From the NCBI RefSeq assembly GCF_002192455.1, contig NZ_CP021744.1:8080418-8144417 (forward strand): DNA of 64,000 nt, written 5' to 3'. The notes beneath the pieces were generated by a model, which saw nothing but the letters and a program-made list of their open reading frames with translations, ran no database searches and had not been told where the DNA came from. Source of the DNA: Streptomyces albireticuli. GTDB taxonomy: Bacteria; Actinomycetota; Actinomycetes; Streptomycetales; Streptomycetaceae. Of the stretch, positions 11,441 to 19,964 are shown one piece after another. Within the stretch, counting starts at the first letter, position 1. Every line of letters begins with the position of its first letter. Position numbers and translations under genes: made by a program.

Positions 11441-11875
11441 TCAGCCATGCGGGGAGGACCTTTTGAAAGCGAATGTGTACGAACCGTCTTCGGAAGGCCG
11501 GATGAAGATGCCCTTCTTGGCTCCCTTGCCGTCGATCTTGAGCGCGATGGATTCCTTGGATCCGAAGACCTCGCCGAGGATGACGTCGATCCTTTGATTC
11601 CCGAGTTCGGTCTTCTTCTCCAGGCGCCATGTGCCCTTGCCCGTGAACCATGTGAGGGGCTTCATGTTGTCGTTCGAGGGGGAGTCCGCGAAGGAAGTGG
11701 GAACCTTCACCGCGGTGAGGGAGCCGTCCTCGCGGAACGTCAGCTCTGCTCCCTGGCCGCCACGCCAGGAGCCGAGGAGCTCCTTCGGCTCCGCATAGCC
11801 ATCAGACAGGTCGCAGCCCACCGCGCCCAGGGCCAGTGCGGCACAGAGCAAAGAGACTGGGACGATCTTCTTCAT
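11441..11875 (-). CDS. Putative lipoprotein of unknown function
   Basis: ATG 11875 follows GAGGA by about 7 nt, so it is preferred over GTG 11887. The N-terminus is a lipoprotein signal: MKKIVPVSLL, then ALALGAVGC with a lipobox cysteine. The mature domain of about 120 residues (LLGSWRGGQGAELTFREDG, WFTGKGTWRLEKK, IDVILGEVFG, SYTFAFKR) has the look of a small beta-sandwich, as in many actinobacterial surface lipoproteins. Function unknown; expected to be anchored to the outer face of the membrane. Confidence 0.75.
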   Translation of the reverse strand: MKKIVPVSLLCAALALGAVGCDLSDGYAEPKELLGSWRGGQGAELTFREDGSLTAVKVPTSFADSPSNDNMKPLTWFTGKGTWRLEKKTELGNQRIDVILGEVFGSKESIALKIDGKGAKKGIFIRPSEDGSYTFAFKRSSPHG

Positions 11876-12001
11876 CAGATTCCTCACGCCTCGGTTCCGC
11901 TGATCTTCGCCTCATTGTTCCCCGGAGCCGTTGTCACGGTTACAGCACCCCCTCCTCGGAAAGGCTCCGACGAAGCCGCCGGCGTACCCGTCTGCCCTGA
12001 T

Positions 12002-12245
12002 ATGCCGGGAGCGTTGCTGCCCCCCTGGGTGTCGATGAGGAGGTCGTCGCGTTCTTCGCCGGGGTCGCGGACCTCGATGCGACGGACCCGGCCTCCCACT
12101 GCCTGGAGGAGGGGGTCCGCCTCGCTTCCGGCGCCCGGCTGGAGCAGTTCGCGCGGGCCGGCTCGGGGGACGCGTTCTGTTTCGTCGGCGAGGGCGGCGA
12201 GGAACGCCCGGTGGTGTACGTGAGCCTCGACGGCGAGGCCAGCCC
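12002..12245 (+). pseudogene. SMI1/KNR4 (SUKH)-like protein fragment, frameshifted and truncated
   Basis: From ATG 12002 the frame goes wrong in the C run at 12020-12025, after which GVDEEVVAFFAGVADLDAT, SHCLEEGVRLASGARLEQF and DAFCFVGEGGEERPVVYVS are readable. This pattern (acidic start, LEQFAR-GxxGDAFCFVG, PVVYV) is like short SUKH-type immunity proteins of Streptomyces. Homology ends near 12240 at the junction with an oppositely oriented DUF6431-like fragment. Family assignment is by pattern only. Confidence 0.4.
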
Positions 12246-12587
12246 GACCCCGATCACCACGGCCGCATCCGCCCGCCGCGGCCAGAGTGCCTCCGCCAGC
12301 AGCATGTGCGTGACCTTGCAGCCTGAGCAACGCGTACGGCGTGGCCGCAGAAACAGCCGGGCCCCCAGATCACCCCGGATCTCCCGGGGCCGCCCATGCC
12401 CCCACGGTGCCAGGACCGAGGAACACCGCGGGCATTCCAGCTGGCTGGCTCGCAGCTGTCGCTCTACCAGCAGCGCGTCCGAGTCCACGATCAACACCGA
12501 CAGCCTCCGCGGCAAAGCTGTGCTCAGCTCCGAGCACGGACGAAGTACCGCCAGCCTGCCCAAATGCCAAAGGACCATGTCGCTCAA
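12240..12587 (-). pseudogene. DUF6431-like zinc-ribbon/HTH protein fragment from a mobile element
   Basis: The leftward frame contains a zinc-ribbon pair (LECPRCSSVLAPWGHGRP, RRTRCSGCKVTHMLLAE) followed by WPRRADAAVVIGVGLA. This resembles the N-terminal part of DUF6431-type proteins that accompany Streptomyces insertion sequences. The helix-turn-helix and catalytic parts expected next are absent: coding character is lost near 12240. ATG 12587 may be the original start. Confidence 0.45.
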
Positions 12588-12635
12588 GGCGCCGTTGACC
12601 CTGGACGAGGAATCGTCAGAACCCCTGGGCCTCGG

Positions 12636-13004
12636 TCACCCGGATTCCGGCTTCGCGACGTAGAGCAGAGCGTGCCGGCGCCCGGGCCACGTAGCGTCTG
12701 TCCCACCAACAGGGATCTCGGCTGTGATCTCCGAACGTTGTTCGGGTCCGCCGCCGAGGAACACCTCGAGCTCGAAGATGATGTCGTCGAGGTCTTCTTC
12801 CACCTCAGCAGTGCGTGCGGTGATGGCGAAGTGGAGGACGATCGCGTCCGGTCGAGGCTCTACCGCGATACCGCGAAGGTGTGGCCCGATGAGTCCCAGC
12901 GCCGCTTGACCTGTTTGGTTGAGCAGGTAGTTCCTCCGCAGAAGGACGCGCTCTTCGTCCGCTGTGAGTTGCGGGTTGTAGTACTGCCGGGCGGGGTGAT
13001 CCAC
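12636..13004 (-). CDS. Hypothetical 122-residue protein
   Basis: GTG 13004 starts a well-formed soluble protein: ARQYYNPQLTADEERVLLRR, NYLLNQTGQAALGLIGPHLR, then alternating strands (AVEPRPDAIVLHFAITA) and an acidic helix (EVEEDLDDIIFELEVFL) ending in RHALLYVAK. Codon composition matches the host. The layout resembles small Streptomyces proteins found near SUKH/immunity genes, but I do not recognise a named family. Confidence 0.6.
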   Translation of the reverse strand: MDHPARQYYNPQLTADEERVLLRRNYLLNQTGQAALGLIGPHLRGIAVEPRPDAIVLHFAITARTAEVEEDLDDIIFELEVFLGGGPEQRSEITAEIPVGGTDATWPGRRHALLYVAKPESG

Positions 13005-13131
13005 GTCCGTAGAGTACCGACCCCGTCGACACGGCCCGACGTCGAGGCCTTCTGAACGAACGACGGCCCCATGGAACGTTCGTGTTCACCGTGTCGTCGT
13101 GCACGAAGAGACAGCCCAGTCCCGGACCCGG

Positions 13132-14397
13132 CTACATCCCGTGTGCAATGGGAATGTCGCCGTTACCCCGCTTCATGAACACGCTGAGAGTCGTCGAACA
13201 AGCTGGACGCGGTCCGTCTCGGGCCAGAGAACGATGGTGCAGGGCGGTGAGGGCGGGCGGGGGGTGTTCGGCGAGTCGGCGTGCCACCGCCGGGGCCGTC
13301 GCGTCACGGCGACGGGGACGTGCGTCCCGGTAGGCCGATGCGGCCCGTGCGGCCAGACGCGCCCAGGACAGCTCGGAGCTGATCAGACGGCGGCCACAGC
13401 GTCCCAGGCGCCGCCCCAGCGTCGGGTCCTGGCGCAGGACGGACAGCAGGTGGGGCAGGTCGGATGCGTCCGGGGTCTCGGAGATCAGCGCGAACGACCC
13501 CGGGTGGGGAAAGCCGGTCAGCGCCTTGCGGGTGGCGATGACGGGCAGGCCCGCGGTCATGTAGGCGAGGATCTGGGCGCGCACACCCGGTGCTTCGCCG
13601 TGCGGGGCGATCCCGGCTGACGCGGTGATCAGCGCGGCGTGCAGGTCGGACACCGGCCCGTGCCACGTGAACCGGGGCAACTCCCGGCCCAGCGGCGCCG
13701 GGTAGCGGCCGTAGACCGCCACCGGTACGTCTTCGGGCATCTGTTTGTGCAGGGTTCGTAGGGCGTGCTGGTTGGTCTCGCTCGTGCAGTCGGCGGCGAA
13801 CACCACCGGCCCCTGGGGATTGCCGCCCGCGGCGGCGGGTTGCGGGATGGCCCCCGCGGGCACGATGCGCACCTGCCCGGCCGCCCCCGCGTCGATGGCC
13901 CGGCGGGTGTCGCGCCCGGTCAGGGTGATCACGGCATCCGCCAGACGGATCGCCGCATGCTGCACCACACCGTTGTCAGATCCGCCCAGCCCCCCGGTAC
14001 GGGACAGGGCGGGCACGCGGCCATGCATCTCGTACACCAGGACGCAGCCGGCCGCGGCCGCCAGCTGACGGCCGGCGCGCACCAGCAGGGCACTGTCGGG
14101 GATCACCAGCACGTCCGGCCGGGCCTCGCACACCAGCTGTGTCATGCGGGCCCGGTCGCGGGCGTAGTAGTCGCCGGGGGACAGGTACTGGACGGGGAAG
14201 GGCCACCCGGTGGTGAAGGATGCCGGGTTGAGGTCACACAGCAGCATCGACACCTCCACCCGGTGATCGCCCTCGGCCAGGTGCCAGTTCAGCTCCAGCG
14301 CCCTGACGGCTGCCGCGTTGAGAGGCAGCGGACCCAGGAATCCGTCGGTGGCGCACACCGCAAGGACGCGCAGCCGCCGGCCAGTCACATCAGGCAC
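13132..14397 (-). CDS. GT-B fold glycosyltransferase
   Basis: About 420 residues. After RLRVLAVCATDGFLGPLPL the protein shows the two Rossmann domains of GT-B enzymes: ARPDVLVIPDSALLVRAGR, YEMHGRVPAL, DAVITLTGRDTRRAID, RIVPAGAIP, then a C-terminal nucleotide-sugar domain with PVAVYGRYPAPLGRELPRF, GIAPHGEAPGVRAQILAYM and TAGLPVIATRKALTGFPHP. GTG 14397 overlaps the end of the upstream GT2 gene (stop 14390-14392), so translation is probably coupled; GTG 14388 is an alternative. It is the last gene of the leftward operon. Donor and ac­ceptor are unknown. Confidence 0.8.
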   Translation of the reverse strand: MPDVTGRRLRVLAVCATDGFLGPLPLNAAAVRALELNWHLAEGDHRVEVSMLLCDLNPASFTTGWPFPVQYLSPGDYYARDRARMTQLVCEARPDVLVIPDSALLVRAGRQLAAAAGCVLVYEMHGRVPALSRTGGLGGSDNGVVQHAAIRLADAVITLTGRDTRRAIDAGAAGQVRIVPAGAIPQPAAAGGNPQGPVVFAADCTSETNQHALRTLHKQMPEDVPVAVYGRYPAPLGRELPRFTWHGPVSDLHAALITASAGIAPHGEAPGVRAQILAYMTAGLPVIATRKALTGFPHPGSFALISETPDASDLPHLLSVLRQDPTLGRRLGRCGRRLISSELSWARLAARAASAYRDARPRRRDATAPAVARRLAEHPPPALTALHHRSLARDGPRPACSTTLSVFMKRGNGDIPIAHGM

Positions 14398-15289
14398 AGG
14401 TGTGCACCGCCTTCCGCGGCGCCTGGTGGCGCAGGCCCCGGCGGTGGGCCCGGCGCCCGGCGATCCGGGCGACGCCGGCGAGCGCGGAGAGCAGCCACGC
14501 CTTCGAGAACCCCCGGCTCCAGGGGGCGACGTCGCGCAGGGGGTACTGGGGCAGGTTCGCTGAGGGCATGCTGTGGGCCGCGCGGGCCAGGGCCACCCCG
14601 TGCCACCAGGCCCGCCGGGCGACCGCACGCACGGTCAGGTCCTGGTCGTGAAGGACGCGGCGCACCACCGCGCCGGGTACCAGCAGCGCGAATTCGCCTG
14701 CGGCCTGGGTGCTCATCGTGGTCACCAGGTCCTCGCACATCAGGAACCGGCCGCCGGCGCCCAGGTCCGGGTCGAAGGTGAGGGTGGCTGAGCGGGGCAT
14801 GCCCAGGTTGCAGCCGGCCAGCAGCCACCGCCCGCCGACCTCGGTGAGGGCGCTGGGCCAGGCTGTCGGCATGAACAGGGACAGCACGCCCTTGCCGAGC
14901 AGGGGCCCCTCAGCGGTGGGGTAGTCGGGTAAGACCTGCCCACCGACCAGCGGGGCGCCGCTGTTGGCGAGCGCGCGGACCATGGCGCTGACCCACCCGG
15001 CGCAGGGCAGCGTGTCCGCCTCGGTGACCAGCACCCACTCACCTGACGCGGCGTTGATTCCACGGTTGCGGGCCCGCGCGAGCCCGGCCCGTGCCTCGTG
15101 CAGGACGGTCACCGGCATCGGGTAGCTCAGGTAGTGCTGGTGGCACAGGCGGGGCCGGGGGTGGTTGTCGACCACGATGACGTCCAGCGCCCCGAGGTAG
15201 TCCTGCCGGGCCAGACGGGCCAGCAGCCGGGGAAGATGCCCGGCGTGGTCGCGGACCGGGACCACGACGCTCACCGCCCCGCCCGTCAC
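14390..15289 (-). CDS. Family 2 glycosyltransferase
   Basis: About 299 residues with the GT-A start of GT2 enzymes (VSVVVPVRDHAGHLPRLLAR, DVIVVDNHPRP), ARAGLARARNRGINAA, an acidic nucleotide-sugar/metal motif (WVLVTEADTLP), and LLAGCNLGMPRS before FLMCEDLVTTM, which may supply the catalytic-base region. GTG 15289 overlaps the stop of the upstream hydrolase gene by 4 nt (GTGA). No transmembrane anchor is seen, so it probably acts in the cytoplasm, with the adjacent GT-B enzyme on the same unknown glycoside. Confidence 0.8.
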   Translation of the reverse strand: MTGGAVSVVVPVRDHAGHLPRLLARLARQDYLGALDVIVVDNHPRPRLCHQHYLSYPMPVTVLHEARAGLARARNRGINAASGEWVLVTEADTLPCAGWVSAMVRALANSGAPLVGGQVLPDYPTAEGPLLGKGVLSLFMPTAWPSALTEVGGRWLLAGCNLGMPRSATLTFDPDLGAGGRFLMCEDLVTTMSTQAAGEFALLVPGAVVRRVLHDQDLTVRAVARRAWWHGVALARAAHSMPSANLPQYPLRDVAPWSRGFSKAWLLSALAGVARIAGRRAHRRGLRHQAPRKAVHTCA

Positions 15290-16350
15290 CGCGCACCCCC
15301 ACGCGTGGGGGCGGAGGCGCTGAGGGTCATCTCGACGGGCAGGTGATCGGACAGCGCCCGGGTCTGTGCGGTGTCGTGCACCCGGGCCCCGCAGACGTAG
15401 TCGACCAGATTCCGGTTGGCGAGAATGAAGTCCGAGCGGTGATCGACACGCTCGGCCGGGCTCCAGTAGCCCGCGGTCCGGGGCGGCACCTGGCCGATGA
15501 TGTCGAACGGGTCGTGGAACCCGGCCTGCGTGAGCATCTGGATCGCCCGCCGGTCGGTCTTCCCGAACTCGCCGCCACGGGTCAGCTCGCAGTGGCGGGA
15601 GCGGAGATTCCCCGGGATCCGCCTCCAGTCCGGTTCTTCGTCGTTCGCGCCGATCGTGTTCAGGTCACCGAGCAGAGCCACCCGCTGAGGCTTACGCTCG
15701 TAGGTGTCGCCGTACCCGGCCAGCCACTGCGCCTCCGCGACGCGTTCGGCCCCGCCGAGGAAGCACAGGTGCGTGAACAGCACCGTGATCTGCGGCAGGT
15801 CCTTGATCCGCAGCCGGGCCCGGCCCAGCCCGTGATAGAACGCCCCACGCGCCGCATCGGGCTCGTAGCCATCGACCTGCACGCTCGCCGGCCGGTAGAG
15901 CAGGGCGAGGTGGTTGCCGCGGCCAAGGCGGGAGATCACCGGGGGAAGCGGCACCATGTCGAGGGAGTTGGCCGCCGCCCACAGCCGCGACCAGTTGTCC
16001 GCGTCCCAGCCGCGCAGCTCCTGCAGAGCGATCACGTCGGCGTCCAGCGAGTCCAGGAACTCGAGCTGCTTCAGCCGCCGCGACTCGTCCTTGCCACCGC
16101 CATCGGTGCTGTCGATGCCGCCGGTGAGGATGTTGTAGGTGACGAAGCGGGCGTCGTCGGTCAGCTGGTGCTGGCCGTCGGCGGTGGCCGGGGGCGTGCG
16201 GTGGTCCGCGGCTGTGGCGCTGCTGGTGCTCAGGGGCCCGCTCGGCTCCGCGACGGCGAGCGGGGTGTCCTCCCGCTCGCGGCGGCGGCGGTCCCTGCCC
16301 GGGGTCGGGCGGCGGGAGGAGCGACGGCTCGTGCGGGGCTGCTCATGGTG
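15286..16350 (-). CDS. Endonuclease/exonuclease/phosphatase family hydrolase
   Basis: The EEP fold motifs are present: RFVTYNILTGG at the first strand, DVIALQELRGWD (metal-binding Glu), VLFTHLCFLGG, VALLGDLNTIG (Asp/Asn pair) and TRALSDHLPVEM (catalytic SDH). The family cuts phosphodiesters or phosphoesters of nucleic acids, lipids or sugars; the substrate is unknown. ATG 16350 has a good ribosome binding site (GGAAGGGAAG) but lies in a different frame from the catalytic domain; one missing C near 16338 would join a hydrophilic N-terminus to it. Otherwise an internal start such as GTG 16035 would remove the first motif. Coupled to the GT2 gene by a GTGA overlap. Confidence 0.75.
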   Translation of the reverse strand, partial: HHEQPRTSRRSSRRPTPGRDRRRREREDTPLAVAEPSGPLSTSSATAADHRTPPATADGQHQLTDDARFVTYNILTGGIDSTDGGGKDESRRLKQLEFLDSLDADVIALQELRGWDADNWSRLWAAANSLDMVPLPPVISRLGRGNHLALLYRPASVQVDGYEPDAARGAFYHGLGRARLRIKDLPQITVLFTHLCFLGGAERVAEAQWLAGYGDTYERKPQRVALLGDLNTIGANDEEPDWRRIPGNLRSRHCELTRGGEFGKTDRRAIQMLTQAGFHDPFDIIGQVPPRTAGYWSPAERVDHRSDFILANRNLVDYVCGARVHDTAQTRALSDHLPVEMTLSASAPTRGGAR

Positions 16351-16555
16351 GCGGGAACTTCCCTTCCGGAAGCAAGAGGAGTGCAGGGACCGGGGCCTGA
16401 CGGTGCCGGGCTGCGGGGATACCGACAGCGCGCTGAGGCGACCGGGCGCGCGCCGGACGCTGAAGGAGGTCGCCGTCCGGTGGTTCGGGCCCCGTCAGCG
16501 CGAGCGGGACTTGGGTCTTCCGGACGGGTGGAGCACAGAACCTTGTTGGCCTGCG

Positions 16556-16882
16556 CTAGCGGAGGGCGGACAGCAGCACGCCCAGCCCGAGCACGGCCGG
16601 GAGGCCGCACAGCAGAGCCATCCACCTCCGCGTGAGGGTGCGCTGCCGGCGGTGACGCGGGCGGGCATGCCGCCTCGGCAGCCGCGGGGGAGGCGGAGCC
16701 AGGGAGAGCGGCGGCCGCCATACGGGAAGCGCCATAGTGGGTTCGTCGCGCGGGTCCGGGCTCCACCGGTGCAAGGCATCCCACAGTCGCTCCAGCGCGG
16801 CCGTGGAGACGGGTTCCGTCTCGCCCAGCGCCCGCTGGAAGCCCTCGCGGGCGGCGGCCTCGACGCGCACGCGGTTCACCAC
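16556..16882 (-). CDS. Small protein with a C-terminal membrane segment
   Basis: A protein of 108 residues: a helical N-terminal half (MVNRVRVEAAAREGFQRAL, ALERLWDALHRW), a proline/arginine-rich linker and a C-terminal transmembrane helix (MALLCGLPAVLGLGVLLSAL). It should be tail-anchored with the N-terminus in the cytoplasm. Its start overlaps the stop codon of the upstream ATPase/TauD gene (TGGTGAACC), suggesting coupled translation. About 200 nt without a gene separate it from the hydrolase gene. Function unknown. Confidence 0.6.
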   Translation of the reverse strand: MVNRVRVEAAAREGFQRALGETEPVSTAALERLWDALHRWSPDPRDEPTMALPVWRPPLSLAPPPPRLPRRHARPRHRRQRTLTRRWMALLCGLPAVLGLGVLLSALR

Positions 16883-18198
16883 GCGTCCACCCCCGGCCAG
16901 GCATCGCTGTCCATGGGGATGAGCGGGGAACCCTCGGCACGGTGGAAGATCCGGTTCCCGGCGAAAGCTCCCCGTCCGTGCAGCCAGCGGGAATTATCCA
17001 GCAGGTAGCCCTCACCAGGGCGGAGCTTGATCACCCGCTGGTGGCGGGCCAGGCGGGCCCGCAACGCGGGCACGTACGGTTGCGTGTGCTCGGGCCAGCG
17101 AATCAGCCCGTCCTGCCGTAATCGCACGACACGACGCTTACCGGCCAGGACCTGGAAGACCGGAGCGGCAAAAGCATCCGGTCCCCGGCCGAAGAAGGCG
17201 GCGGCCCCCGGCAACGACAACGCGTGCGCGGCATCCGGCTGCTCCCGCAGCAGGTCGTCGAAGACGGCCCGGCCATCGGCCAGCAGCGTCTCCCCGCCGC
17301 GACTGGCCTTCCTGAAGCAGACCACCAGGACCAGACGGGGCGGCTCCCGCAGGGCGGCGCCGCAGGTGTGCAGGTCCACCGGCCCCCGGGTCAGGACAGC
17401 GCCGTCCACACGGTGCGTGTGCTGGCGGGTGTCGCGTATCCCGTGAAGGCCGAACAGCCCGCCCTCGTACGGGCCGGTGTCCATCACCCGGGCCGCGAAG
17501 TCGGCGACGGCCTCAGCCGTGGTCAGCCCGGACACCGTCACCAGCCCCACCCGCCACAACCGGTCAGCGATGACACCGGCCGCATCCTCGCCCCAGACGT
17601 TGACCAGAAGACTCTCGAACAGCCGGGTGCTACGACGCCGGCCGTTGACCGCCGCGGGCGCCCCGGCACGCACCGTGCTCATCTCGCACCCCGGGCTCTC
17701 GACCAAGCTGACGTAGGCCCACACCACGCGGTGCCCGTTGCCGAGCCGGCGCCACCCCCACCGGCCGCGCCCCAGCTCCTCCACCAGAAGCAGCCCGCGG
17801 CCATGCTCCGACTCCCCGTCGCCCACCGCGCCGACCGCGAAGGAGGCGAACAGTGAGGCCTCCGTGCTGCCCCCGTCCTCGACCTCCACGAAGACGCCCC
17901 CACCGTCGCTGGCGAGGTACAGGCCGATCTCGCCGCCGGGGCCCGGCGAGGCGTGCCGAAGGGCGTTGGTCAGCAGCTCGCTGACGATCAGCTCCACCCG
18001 GAACTGCACCTCGTCACTCATGTCCCAGCGGGACATCAGAGCGTTCACCGCGTGCCGGGCGCCCCGTACTGCCTCGCGGCGAGGGGCGATGCCCATGGCC
18101 TCCATGCGCGGGGCGCGCAGCCGGGGGCGTTTGCGGAGCGCCGGAACGGTCTGGGACGTATGGGGCGCACAGGCGTGCGGCGCGGTCGCGACGCTCAT
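16876..18198 (-). CDS. Fusion of a histidine-kinase-like ATPase domain and a TauD/TfdA-like dioxygenase domain
   Basis: Residues about 25-165 form an anti-sigma/HATPase_c-like domain (VELIVSELLTNALRHA N-box, GGVFVEVEDGG G1 box, SEHGRGLLLVEEL G2 box). Residues about 190-440 match TauD/TfdA Fe(II)/2-oxoglutarate oxygenases (VTVSGLTTAEAVADFAARV, RPRLVLVV-like core, GGETLLADGRAVFDDL, distal NSRWLHGRGAF). The proximal HxD/E motif reads LHTCGA, so the metal-binding carboxylate is replaced by Cys. The domains meet at an in-frame ATG inside GAGATGAGC, the form of a stop/start overlap, so two genes joined by an indel is an alternative. ATG 18198 overlaps the 52-aa gene by 4 nt (ATGA). Confidence 0.7.
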   Translation of the reverse strand: MSVATAPHACAPHTSQTVPALRKRPRLRAPRMEAMGIAPRREAVRGARHAVNALMSRWDMSDEVQFRVELIVSELLTNALRHASPGPGGEIGLYLASDGGGVFVEVEDGGSTEASLFASFAVGAVGDGESEHGRGLLLVEELGRGRWGWRRLGNGHRVVWAYVSLVESPGCEMSTVRAGAPAAVNGRRRSTRLFESLLVNVWGEDAAGVIADRLWRVGLVTVSGLTTAEAVADFAARVMDTGPYEGGLFGLHGIRDTRQHTHRVDGAVLTRGPVDLHTCGAALREPPRLVLVVCFRKASRGGETLLADGRAVFDDLLREQPDAAHALSLPGAAAFFGRGPDAFAAPVFQVLAGKRRVVRLRQDGLIRWPEHTQPYVPALRARLARHQRVIKLRPGEGYLLDNSRWLHGRGAFAGNRIFHRAEGSPLIPMDSDAWPGVDAW

Positions 18199-18353
18199 GC
18201 TGCACCACCGCTCGTGTTCCCGGGGATCAGCCCGGCCAGGCCCATGTAGTCCTGGGCCAGAAGCGCCCTGATCAGGCACGAGAGAGGGGAGACGGTGCCG
18301 CGCAACGCGCCCCCGACGCTGACCGACAGTCGCACTGATCTCTTCCTGTTCAT
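18195..18353 (-). CDS. 52-residue peptide embedded in the operon by two ATGA overlaps
   Basis: ATG 18353 overlaps the stop of the upstream DUF574 methyltransferase gene (TGA 18350-18352), and its own TGA (18195-18197) overlaps the ATG of the ATPase/TauD gene, so it is locked between its neighbours by two 4-nt overlaps. The peptide begins MNRKRSVRLSVSVGGALRG, has a moderately hydrophobic middle (CLIRALLAQDYMGLAGLI) and ends PGNTSGGAA, with a single Cys. The coupling is the main evidence that it is real. It could be a small regulator, a membrane-associated peptide or a modified peptide; I recognise no family. Confidence 0.6.
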   Translation of the reverse strand: MNRKRSVRLSVSVGGALRGTVSPLSCLIRALLAQDYMGLAGLIPGNTSGGAA

Positions 18354-19228
18354 GACTTGAGGGCGATGACGGCGTGGGCAGCGGAGGATGCCCCGCTGCC
18401 CGGTGCGGCCTTGCTGTCGCAGCCCCAGGACGCCACGGGCTTCACGCCGCCCTTGGCCAGGCGCCAGCCCACGCAGAACGCCTCCACTTCATCTCGGGTG
18501 CGCAGCCACATGGGTATCCCCGCAGCCGTGGCCGCCTCGGCGGCGGCCACGTGCCGGGGGTGGAGATCGCCGGTGGGGTGTGTGATCGACAGGGCGCTGC
18601 CGCTGGCCAGCATGTCCTTGAGCTGTGTGACCAGGTTGTAGGGGTCCGGCAGCAGGTGCAGCACGTGATGCAGCAGGACCGCGACCGGTCGGTTGAAGTC
18701 CAGAACCTCACGGGCCTGGACGCTGGCCAGGGTGCCAGGCTGGGCCAGATCTGCGAGCACGAACCCGGTGTGACCCGGCGGTGTGGTGTTCATGACGGCG
18801 CGCGCGTGCCCGAGTGCCACGGGGTCTGTGTCCGTGTACACGACACGGGACGTGCCGTACCGGCCGATGACCTTGTGTACGTACGGCCGCTGCGGATAGC
18901 CGCACCCGACGACCAGCACCTGCCGGATACCGCGCTCGACGGCCAGGTAGGTCAGGGCCAGCTCGCGGTGCCGGTGGGTGATGCGCGCCGCCACCCGAGC
19001 CTGCGGGTCCTCGGCCAGCAGGACGGCAGCCATCTGCCGGTCGACGGGCAGGTGGTTGTAGCCGCGCAGTAAGAAGTCATAGACGCGGGCCGGGTCCGGC
19101 CTCACGGAGAAGTCGCTGTCGAGGACCAGGCTTGGCGAGGGCGGCAGCTCCCACCGTCCCGCCTGCACGGCAGGGATGTCTTCAAGCACGGGAGCGACAG
19201 GGGGCGTGGCGGTCAGGTGGTCGGTCAC
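18350..19228 (-). CDS. SAM-dependent methyltransferase of the DUF574 (SAV2177-like) family
   Basis: A full-length member of about 292 residues: SVRPDPARVYDFLLRGYNHL at the start of the fold, RQVLVVGCGYPQRPYVH for SAM binding, RVVYTDTDPVALGHARAV, FVLADLAQPG, RPVAVLLHHVLHLLPDP. This family is abundant in Streptomyces and often lies near regulators with ATP-binding proteins; substrates are largely unknown. ATG 19228 starts a proline-rich leader of about 30 residues before the domain. The stop overlaps the next gene by 4 nt. Confidence 0.85.
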   Translation of the reverse strand: MTDHLTATPPVAPVLEDIPAVQAGRWELPPSPSLVLDSDFSVRPDPARVYDFLLRGYNHLPVDRQMAAVLLAEDPQARVAARITHRHRELALTYLAVERGIRQVLVVGCGYPQRPYVHKVIGRYGTSRVVYTDTDPVALGHARAVMNTTPPGHTGFVLADLAQPGTLASVQAREVLDFNRPVAVLLHHVLHLLPDPYNLVTQLKDMLASGSALSITHPTGDLHPRHVAAAEAATAAGIPMWLRTRDEVEAFCVGWRLAKGGVKPVASWGCDSKAAPGSGASSAAHAVIALKS

Positions 19229-19455
19229 GGTGGTGTTCTCCGGATCAGGCCGGGGCAGGGGGAAGAGCCGCGCCGGCGGTTCGGGCCCTGCGCCCCGGAG
19301 GGAGGGACCTGGGTCTGCCGGACGGAGAAGCGGACGGCGAAGCAGGTCCGCCGCTCAGGTGGCGGCGGAGCTAGAAGACCTGTAGCCACGTGGAACCGGG
19401 CCCCGCACCTGTCCCGGGAGCGGGAGCCGCTGTACATCCGCGGACACCTCAGGGC
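19229..19455. other. Gap between the DUF574 gene and the resolvase-like gene
   Basis: About 230 bp with no supported gene on either strand. It may carry a promoter for the leftward DUF574 operon, but I cannot place a consensus. Confidence 0.3.
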
Positions 19456-19848
19456 TCACGACTCGGTCCCCAGGGCCGGTACGGAACCGATTTCACGCTG
19501 CTGGCTCGGGGTGCCCCTGCGGACCAGCAGCATGCGGGCTCCGGTCGCCGCGATGCGTTTGCTCCTCACCGCCGCTATGGCCTTGGGGCCCAGGTGGGAG
19601 GCGGAGGGCAGCACGATTCCGTAGGTGCCAGGTACTCCCAGCGCGTCTATCAGCCCGGTGAAGGCTGCCGAGTTGGCCTCCGCGACGCGTTCGGTGAACA
19701 GCCCGGACAGGGTCAGCTCGTGCTGGCGGCAGTACTCGGCCAGCGACTCCTCCAGTGCCTTCTCGCGGACCGTGGGGACGTTGACCAGCCGAAGGAAGCC
19801 GTAGACGGCCGGGCCGCTGACACTGCGGTGCTCGGTGAGGGGTTCCAT
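19456..19848 (-). CDS. Resolvase-like N-terminal domain protein
   Basis: About 130 residues with the layout of a serine-recombinase catalytic domain: VYGFLRLVNVP, then REKALEESLAEYCRQHELTL, VAEANSAAFTGLIDALGVPG, YGIVLPSASHLGPKAIAAVR, GARMLLVRRG. The nucleophilic Ser expected in the first strand (YxRxS) reads YGFLRLVNVP, so it is probably not an active recombinase, and no DNA-binding domain follows. Such proteins occur in Streptomyces regulatory or biosynthetic loci. It diverges from the XRE/TPR regulator, with tandem 11-bp repeats between. Confidence 0.55.
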   Translation of the reverse strand: MEPLTEHRSVSGPAVYGFLRLVNVPTVREKALEESLAEYCRQHELTLSGLFTERVAEANSAAFTGLIDALGVPGTYGIVLPSASHLGPKAIAAVRSKRIAATGARMLLVRRGTPSQQREIGSVPALGTES

Positions 19849-19964
19849 GGAGGTGACCGTCCAAGGCTCAGGGGAAACGAGGCCGGCAGGCCGTCACCAA
19901 AGAGGGGTTGTGACCTGCGTGTTGAAGCGTCCTCCCTGGCGGACGGCGACGAAATGACACGGTG

